DNA of 10,878 bases. It comes from Planctomycetaceae bacterium (GTDB lineage: Bacteria > Planctomycetota > Planctomycetia > Pirellulales > Thermoguttaceae). Numbering within the stretch: the stretch's first letter is position 1; each line of letters starts with the position of its first letter. Shown one piece after another: positions 6,647 to 10,878 of the stretch. The notes under the pieces were generated by a model, which ran no database searches, had not been told where the DNA came from, and saw nothing but the letters and a program-made list of their open reading frames with translations. Position numbers and translations under genes: made by a program. The DNA is taken from NCBI GenBank assembly GCA_031274045.1, contig JAISQS010000377.1:1-10878 (forward strand), given 5' to 3'.

Positions 6647-7987
6647 ATGCCACAGTTTAAATTTGAGGCGATTGACAAGGAAGGTAAGGAAATCAAGGAT
6701 ATTATTGAAGCGGCGACTGAGGAGGAGGCGTTGGCGACGATACGTCACATGAAGTATCAGGTGACGAAGATAGCGATTTTCAAAGAGCGCAAGGCGAAAA
6801 CGGGCAAAGGCGGCGTGACCGGCAAGACGCGGACGTTTGGGGGTGTGAAGTCGAAACATCTAACGGTTTTCACGCGGCAACTCTCTATACTTCAAGATGC
6901 GGGGCTTCCGATATTGCGGAGTTTGAATATCCTTATGACGCAAGCTAAACCGGGTCCGCTTAAGAATGCGTTGATTGATGTTACGAATGAGATTGAGAGT
7001 GGTTCGAGTCTTTCGGAGGCGATGGCGAAGGCACCGAAGGCTTTTAATCGGTTGTTTGTGAATATGATCAAAGCTGGTGAGGCGGGTGGTGCGTTGGAGA
7101 AAATTTTGCAGCGTCTTGCGGAGTTTCTTGAGCGGTCGGAGACGTTGAAGTCGCGGGTCAAGTCGGCGTTGACGTATCCGATTTGTGTCGTGTTTTTTGC
7201 GGTTGGTATTTTGGCGTTTATCATGTATTTCATTGTCCCGAAGTTTAAGTCAATTTTTGTCGATTTTGGTTTACCTCTTCCGACGATGACGGTGGTATTG
7301 ATTACGATTTCGGAGTTTGTGGTGAATTTTTGGTTTTTGTTGCCGTTGATTCCGTTTGTGATTTGGCTTATTGTAAAGTTGTCAACTAGTTTTGAGTATG
7401 GTCGTTTTGGGTGGCATCTTTTCTTGCTCAAGTTACCGGTGTTTGGGACGTTGATTGAGAAAACGACGGTGGCGAGGACGACGCGGACGCTTGGGACGTT
7501 GGTGACGAGTGGGGTGCCGATTTTGGAGGCGTTGCATATTACGAAGGAGACGAGTAACAATGCTGTTTTTGAGTTGATGTATCAAAAGATTTTGGAGGCG
7601 ATTCGGGATGGTGATACGATTGCGAATCCGATGAAGATGTATTCGGTGCCGCCGTTTCATTTTGGTGCGCTTGCGTTTTCAACCTTTTTCATGCCGGTTG
7701 TCGGGGCGGGTATTTATGCCATAAAGTTGAAGGACAAAATTCTTGACGACATGGTGGTAAACATGGTGGATGTTGGTGAAGAGACGGGCGAGTTGGACAC
7801 AATGTTATACAAAATTGCGGACACGTATGATCAAGAAGTGGAGGCGGCAACGGATGCGTTGATGAGTATTATTGAGCCGTTGTTGGTGATGTTTCTTGGC
7901 GGGATGGTCGGTTTTATTGTTATTGCGTTGTTTATGCCGTTGATTTCGCTTATTACGAATTTGTCCGGCAGTAATTCGGGTTCATAA
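6647..7987 (+). CDS. pilC: Type IV pilus inner-membrane platform protein PilC (GspF family)
   Basis: A 446-residue polytopic membrane protein expected to couple the PilB and PilT motors to pilin. The N-terminus MPQFKFEAIDKEGKEI is the family signature, so I place the start at the ATG at 6647 rather than the in-frame TTG at 6635. Two T2SSF domains are visible. The first runs about 70-195, with FTRQLSILQDAGLPILRSL (75-93) and IKAGEAGGALE (141-151); the second runs about 273-430, with ARTTRTLGTLVTSGVPILEAL (276-296), VDVGEETGELD (374-384) and SIIEPLL (407-413). Membrane segments lie at about 178-197, 212-245 (one or two passes) and 411-436. Residues about 333-364 carry an extra hydrophobic stretch (FHFGALAFSTFFMPVVGAGI) just before the GEETG motif, where I would expect only a few residues. 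The gene is downstream of pilB and probably in the same functional unit, though separated by 378 repeat-rich bases. Confidence 0.94.
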   Translation: MPQFKFEAIDKEGKEIKDIIEAATEEEALATIRHMKYQVTKIAIFKERKAKTGKGGVTGKTRTFGGVKSKHLTVFTRQLSILQDAGLPILRSLNILMTQAKPGPLKNALIDVTNEIESGSSLSEAMAKAPKAFNRLFVNMIKAGEAGGALEKILQRLAEFLERSETLKSRVKSALTYPICVVFFAVGILAFIMYFIVPKFKSIFVDFGLPLPTMTVVLITISEFVVNFWFLLPLIPFVIWLIVKLSTSFEYGRFGWHLFLLKLPVFGTLIEKTTVARTTRTLGTLVTSGVPILEALHITKETSNNAVFELMYQKILEAIRDGDTIANPMKMYSVPPFHFGALAFSTFFMPVVGAGIYAIKLKDKILDDMVVNMVDVGEETGELDTMLYKIADTYDQEVEAATDALMSIIEPLLVMFLGGMVGFIVIALFMPLISLITNLSGSNSGS

Positions 7988-8003
7988 TGCCGTGCCGCGA
8001 ACC

Positions 8004-8018
8004 GCCGCAACTTGCGGC
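8004..8018. repeat. Small hairpin 17 bases after the pilC stop
   Basis: GCCGCA (8004-8009), loop ACT, TGCGGC (8013-8018). Its position right after pilC suggests a 3'-end stabilising or terminating hairpin. The following bases (TGCCCAAATTTT) are only weakly T-rich. Confidence 0.5.
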
Positions 8019-8074
8019 TGCCCAAATTTTACTTGCGGGCTTTGCGAAAACTTTTGTGTGCATCGTGCATTGTA

Positions 8075-8184
8075 GCAAGCCGTAGGTTTGCATCGCTTGG
8101 TAGAAAATGATGTTCCCACACACGAGCATTCCGTAGGAATGCCACCGTTGGGCAAGTCACGGGGTTGCATTCCTAACGGAATGT
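8075..8184. repeat. REP-like hairpin cluster with compensatory stem changes
   Basis: There are three related hairpins. Copy A (8075-8091) is GCAAGCC-GTA-GGTTTGC, with one G-T pair. Copy B (8126-8142) is GCATTCC-GTA-GGAATGC and pairs perfectly. Copy C (8167-8184) is GCATTCC-TAAC-GGAATGT; its reverse complement, CATTCC-GTTA-GGAATG in the core, matches copy B. Copies A and B start 51 bases apart and share CCGTAGG plus a downstream CG-x-TTGG tract. B and C form a head-to-head pair like bacterial REP/BIME arrangements. The stem differs between A and B on both sides while pairing is kept. Confidence 0.75.
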
Positions 8185-8224
8185 AATAACGCGAAAACAT
8201 AGAACGGATTGGAAATAACAAGAT

Positions 8225-8306
8225 AATAAGGTTTGTTATCTGGGGTAATACAATGGCTGCTAAGGTTGTTTTGTTAGGAAAAATAATGTTATAAATAAGG
8301 TTTGTT
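8225..8306 (+). repeat. Direct repeat AATAAGGTTTGTT, 69 bases apart
   Basis: The 13-base word occurs at 8225-8237 and again at 8294-8306. A 13-codon frame (8253-8294) lies between them but has no support. The repeat may be a short duplication or the target-site scar of a lost insertion. Confidence 0.35.
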
Positions 8307-8399
8307 TCACTACCGCGTTATCAATTTTCACTGATATATTACTCGAATTCTTTGTTGTTGATAACGATTTCTTACCTTGTCTTCTTGTGAATTATTCTT

Positions 8400-8729
8400 T
8401 CATTCGACTATCCATTTGATTTTTTCAATTTTTTCATTTGGGATTTTTGTCTGCATGGATTTTAGGAGTTCGTTTTGGATAAAGGATAGCTCTTGTACGA
8501 ATGCGTTATGTTTGACCGCGATTGTCAAAATGCCTCGTTGCAAACCGACAACAGATGTAACAACATCGAACGGTTGCCCAACCGCATCACGCCACGCAAG
8601 AACTACATGATCAAAATTCCGATGTTGCTGAATCCCATACCGCGAAATCAATTGCGGTATCATGTCAGCAACCCGAACAACTCCCGATTGCGGTTTAGAC
8701 GGAATCGGTTGTTTTCTACCTCGTCTCAT
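8400..8729 (-). CDS. dciA: DciA-like DUF721 protein (probable replicative helicase loader)
   Basis: A 109-residue protein with a DUF721 domain (KH-like fold in known DciA). In family members DciA binds the replicative helicase DnaB and helps load it where DnaC/DnaI is absent. Visible signature: VVLAWRDAVGQPF (42-54, W46), then VGLQRGILTIAV (61-72) and the helix NAFVQELSFIQNELLKSM (75-92), ending in a short strand IEKIKWIVE. The N-terminus is basic (MRRGRKQP). I chose the ATG at 8729, because the longer in-frame start at 8816 adds residues that run into the repeat at 8786-8829 and have no family likeness. No clear Shine-Dalgarno. It lies 336 bases downstream of rnd on the same strand. The short length is normal for a DUF721 protein. 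Confidence 0.82.
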   Translation of the reverse strand: MRRGRKQPIPSKPQSGVVRVADMIPQLISRYGIQQHRNFDHVVLAWRDAVGQPFDVVTSVVGLQRGILTIAVKHNAFVQELSFIQNELLKSMQTKIPNEKIEKIKWIVE

Positions 8730-8785
8730 AAAATGACTCACAACTATTGTAAGATGACTATTACTAAAAAAAGAACACGCCCCAC

Positions 8786-8908
8786 TTTTAGCACGCAGAG
8801 AACGATGTTTTCGCACGCAGATAACGCTGATTTTAAGGATATTCGCAAATAAAGTACATAATGAAATCTGCGCAAATCCTGATAATCTGCGTTGTCCGCG
8901 TGCGAAAA
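8786..8908. repeat. Palindromic element with about 9-base periodic arms (CGCAGA type)
   Basis: The left arm 8808-8850 and the reverse complement of the right arm 8865-8908 both begin TTTTCGCACGC and agree along nearly their whole length; the spacer is 8851-8864. Arms are built from degenerate units around ACGCAGATA, spaced about 9 bases. A T-run opens the element and a run of seven A follows GTGCG at 8905. The first 22 bases of the left arm (8808-8829) are directly preceded by a near copy (8786-8807, three mismatches), a partial tandem duplication. Confidence 0.85.
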
Positions 8909-9013
8909 AAACAAATCAACACATGTTGCCGCCCCCCTTTTGCCAGCTTGCTGCGACGACAAACTAACCGTCTGGCTGTCGGTCATCTATCTTACGATGC
9001 CGTTAGCGAACGG

Positions 9014-9061
9014 TTGTTTATCTTGACGTGTTGTTTATCTTGACGTGTTGGTCTTGGCGTG
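9014..9061. repeat. Tandem 17-base repeat after rnd
   Basis: TTGTTTATCTTGACGTG occurs at 9014-9030 and, identically, at 9031-9047, followed by a degenerate third copy TTGGTCTTGGCGTG (9048-9061). It ends 5 bases before the rnd stop codon (read from the - strand, it lies just downstream of the gene). No function is evident; slippage is the simplest origin. Confidence 0.85.
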
Positions 9062-9065
9062 TCTT

Positions 9066-10265
9066 CTACCTTGTGTTGATGTTTGTTGGGTTTCTTGGGA
9101 TGAAGATTAGCGGATCATCGTCGTTGTGCGGGTTTATTGCGATTGTTGTTTTGCCGTTTAGTAAGTCGTGCAACATGTCGCCCACAAACTCCGCCCGCCA
9201 ACCCGACATCAATTTCGGATGTATATCATCAGGTATCGTCCCAAACTCATACGCAATAAATTCACGAATGTCATTGGGACCGGCAACAAGTTGAGACGCG
9301 ATTCGCTCTCGTTTGCAAAGCGAACCTATCGCAGCATGCAACAAAGGCGTGATGACAGAATATTGTGGGAACGTAAACTTGTCCGATATCGGCGGCAACT
9401 CCTCCAAAGGTAACTTGAGTGCATATTCAATCGCCTCCGAAATTTCAGGAATACATCTTGCCAAATCACTTCTTTGGAATCCTCTCACCGCAGCAATCCG
9501 CTTCGGATCACTCGTCTTGCGGCGGGCAAGCTCAATCAAAAGATCATCCCTCAAAAAACGCGAAGGGGGCGAATTTCGCTTTTGAGCAACCTGATCCCGC
9601 CAGAACCAAACCTCACGCAATATCGCTAACTCACGCGGATTCAACGACGATGATTTTGAAATATGCCGCCAACGCGACGACGTAAAATCATGAACAAGAC
9701 GCGATTGAATCTCAGCTATCTCCGACTGATACCAATCAAGACGATTTGCCCGCGTTAATTGACGCTTCAAATGATCCGCTATCTCCTCAAGATACAAAAC
9801 ATCACCAAGCGCATACTCAACTTGACGCGAAGTCAACGGTCTTTTGTCCCACGCAGTTCGCGATTCGTCTTTGGGCAAATCAATATGAAGCGTCCGATCA
9901 AGAAGCGTCCGAAAACCCATCGGATACTCCGCCTCCACAAAAGCCGCCGCCAACTGAACATCAAAAAGACGCTCCGGCAACCGCCCAATCGCACGATGAC
10001 AAAACTCCATCTCACAACGACAAGCATGAACAACTATCTCATGCGTACCATCACAAATCAAATTCCAAAACGGATCAAGACTACCAACCGCAAGAGGATC
10101 AATTATCGCATGAACACCACAAGACGCAACTTGCAAAAGACATAGAAGCGAAGAGTATTGACCCTCCGAAATAAACTCCGTGTCATAAGCTATCATCGGC
10201 GCATCACGAAGCCGCCAAACAAGATCACGCAACTCAGATGATTGTGTTACAAAAATATAAGACAT
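9066..10265 (-). CDS. rnd: Ribonuclease D (DEDDy 3'-5' exoribonuclease with HRDC domain)
   Basis: A 399-residue cytoplasmic exoribonuclease expected to trim the 3' ends of tRNA and other structured RNAs. Exo I is YDTEF (27-31, D28 and E30). Exo II is VVHACRCEMEF (78-88). Exo III is YALGDVLYL (151-159), with Y151 and D155 fitting the DEDDy class. An HRDC domain lies at about 206-285 (LNPRELAILREVWFWRD...). The last 110 residues or so (290-399) form an extra C-terminal region. At the Exo II position where E. coli RNase D has Asp (HAGSEDLE), this protein has Glu (HACRCEME, E85), so a metal ligand is changed conservatively. The ATG at 10265 directly precedes the family N-terminus and has no Shine-Dalgarno, only an A/T-rich leader. 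Codons of the final 38 or so residues differ from the rest (see findings). Confidence 0.93.
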   Translation of the reverse strand: MSYIFVTQSSELRDLVWRLRDAPMIAYDTEFISEGQYSSLLCLLQVASCGVHAIIDPLAVGSLDPFWNLICDGTHEIVVHACRCEMEFCHRAIGRLPERLFDVQLAAAFVEAEYPMGFRTLLDRTLHIDLPKDESRTAWDKRPLTSRQVEYALGDVLYLEEIADHLKRQLTRANRLDWYQSEIAEIQSRLVHDFTSSRWRHISKSSSLNPRELAILREVWFWRDQVAQKRNSPPSRFLRDDLLIELARRKTSDPKRIAAVRGFQRSDLARCIPEISEAIEYALKLPLEELPPISDKFTFPQYSVITPLLHAAIGSLCKRERIASQLVAGPNDIREFIAYEFGTIPDDIHPKLMSGWRAEFVGDMLHDLLNGKTTIAINPHNDDDPLIFIPRNPTNINTR

Positions 10266-10373
10266 TAAATTTAAATCTAAATCTTAATCCAGCCGCCAAA
10301 AAAACAGACAGCCAGTCACAAATTAAACACCACAACTTGAAATACAAAATAATTCACATGAAGGGAAAGGAAA

Positions 10374-10404
10374 GTAATTGAAGAATATTCAAAACTTCAA
10401 TTAC
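10374..10404. repeat. Perfect 10-bp inverted repeat upstream of rnd
   Basis: GTAATTGAAG (10374-10383) and CTTCAATTAC (10395-10404), with an 11-base loop containing GAATATTC overlap. It is about 110 bases before the rnd start. It could be an operator for rnd or the transcript end of a - strand gene outside the window; the tail on the - strand (TTTCCTTTCC) is only partly T-rich. Confidence 0.6.
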
Positions 10405-10436
10405 ATTCTTAAGAGTTCTTCTCATGCTATTTTTTT

Positions 10437-10510
10437 ACGATACAAAATAGACGAAAAGAATTGATAGTAAAATTTCGTTTGTTTCGTATATTTTGTCTGC
10501 TCGCATTCTC
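10437..10510. repeat. Palindromic element with 9-base periodic arms (AT type, copy 2, shortened)
   Basis: The core from ATACAAAATAGACGAAA through the spacer (GAATTGATAGTAAAA) to CATTCTC matches copy 1 at 6391-6484 with few changes. The left arm has lost about 18-19 bases, i.e. two 9-base units. It is flanked by a T-run (10430-10436) and a seven-A run (10512-10518), as in copy 1. Confidence 0.8.
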
Positions 10511-10794
10511 CAAAAAAACAGAACACCCCCAAAACGCGAAACAACATTGTATCCGCAAATTGCAAAAGATAAATATGCCTAACCGCAAGAGAAAATTCAT
10601 AAGAAGACAAGAGAAGAATATTTTGACAACAAAAGTCACAAAGTTTTTCGCAAGATTCATAAGGAATTTCATTGCGTTCGTCGCATATTCGCTCGTAATA
10701 AAAAAATATTGTTGCACGCGGATGCGAGGAAAACGCAGAGGGTTTTATCCGTCTCTCGGATCAACATTGAAATCGAACCTTCAATATTTTTTCA

Positions 10795-10878
10795 ACGCGG
10801 AAGGCGCGGAAGGACGGAAAAGGCGGAAATTTTTTCAAGTTCGTTTTCCGCGTATTCCGCGTTTTCCGTATTTCCGCG
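10795..10878. repeat. Palindromic element with about 9-base periodic arms (CGCGGAA type), cut by window end
   Basis: In the left arm, starting at 10795 and running to about 10829, CGGAA recurs at spacings of 9, 8 and 9. The right arm (about 10842-10878), read as reverse complement, has CGGAA at spacings of 8, 9 and 9. The arms align as an imperfect inverted repeat over about 34 bases, and a T-run (10787-10792) precedes it. The element may continue past the window. Its unit (ACGGAAAA, ACGCGGAA) resembles the ACGGAA units of the AT-type element, which suggests a shared origin. Confidence 0.8.

Larger units (their letters stand above)
7988..8399. other. 412-base convergent intergenic region with hairpin cluster
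   Basis: This gap lies between the 3' ends of pilC (+) and the dciA-like gene (-). It holds a hairpin at 8004-8018, the covarying hairpin cluster at 8075-8184, and a 13-base direct repeat (8225-8237 and 8294-8306). The part from about 8310 to 8399 shows nothing I can name. No T-tailed terminator was found for either gene, so the hairpin cluster may mark or protect both transcript ends. Confidence 0.6.
8730..9065. other. 336-base gap between rnd and the dciA-like gene
   Basis: This gap is dominated by the CGCAGA-type palindromic element (8786-8908) and a tandem 17-base repeat (9014-9061). A short inverted repeat CCGTT-AGCG-AACGG (9000-9013) precedes the latter. Frames open here on both strands run through the repeats and are not credible genes. 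The dciA promoter would have to lie here if it is not co-transcribed with rnd. Confidence 0.6.
10266..10878. other. 613-base intergenic region upstream of rnd, rich in palindromes
   Basis: No convincing gene is present. It holds a perfect 10-bp inverted repeat (10374-10404), the shortened AT-type palindromic element (10437-10510) and the CGCGGAA-type element running to the window end (10795-10878). The stretch 10511-10790 is AT-rich; its - strand is open over 10427-10717, but the frame runs through the AT-type element and reads as low-complexity Phe/Leu/Lys-rich sequence. The rnd promoter should lie in 10266-10370; I could not pick out a convincing one. Confidence 0.6.

Noticed and set aside
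8253..8294. 13-codon frame (MAAKVVLLGKIML) as a leader peptide or gene remnant
   Set aside because: Too short, no downstream gene on the + strand to regulate and no detectable homology by eye.
8730..8816. Longer dciA-like gene starting at 8816
   Set aside because: The extra 29 residues are not family-like and run into the duplicated repeat end at 8786-8807.
10427..10717. 96-codon - strand frame upstream of rnd
   Set aside because: It passes through the AT-type palindromic element and is low-complexity; explained by the 9-base (three-codon) period.
6391..10878. CRISPR array
   Set aside because: The periodic units are 9 bases, degenerate and palindromically arranged; there are no 25-40 base repeats with unique spacers and no cas genes.

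Overview
The window looks like a bacterial chromosome segment of moderate-to-low GC, most likely from a member of the Planctomycetota. I infer this from the style of the PilT/PilB/PilC set, an RNase D with a long extra C-terminal region next to a short DciA-type (DUF721) protein, and start codons that mostly lack a Shine-Dalgarno sequence. The phylum is an inference; a 16S or marker-gene search would settle it. No rRNA, tRNA, CRISPR array or complete insertion sequence was seen.

Layout: (1) positions 1-882 carry the 3' part of an Rpn/YhgA-like PD-(D/E)XK nuclease gene whose 5' end lies outside the window. (2) 1149-2654 encodes a glycerate 2-kinase of the DUF4147/MOFRL family. (3) 3345-7987 is a type IV pilus motor block on the + strand: pilT (retraction ATPase), pilB (extension ATPase) 53 bases later, and pilC (inner-membrane platform) 378 bases after pilB. 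(4) On the - strand lie rnd (RNase D, 10265 to 9066) and, downstream of it, a dciA-like gene (8729 to 8400), which converges on pilC.

How the genes work together: PilB and PilT are opposing hexameric ATPases that would act on the PilC platform to extend and retract pili. The pilins, prepilin peptidase and PilM-Q parts are not here. RNase D (RNA 3'-end trimming) and the DciA-like protein (probable replicative-helicase loader) are housekeeping. The glycerate kinase is an isolated metabolic gene.

The most unusual content is between and across the genes. First, four intergenic elements (6391-6484, 8786-8908, 10437-10510, 10795-10878) share one design. Each is a long imperfect palindrome whose arms are built of degenerate units about 9 bases long; a T-tract precedes each one and, where the window shows it, an A-tract follows. 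Two are AT-rich relatives of each other; the other two are GC-richer (CGCAGA-type and CGCGGAA-type). Second, a cluster of small hairpins at 8075-8184 keeps a common loop and flank while both sides of the stem change together. Third, several genes, most clearly the glycerate kinase and the end of rnd, switch abruptly between G/T-rich and A/C-rich synonymous codon use without losing the reading frame. I know no standard explanation for this mosaic.
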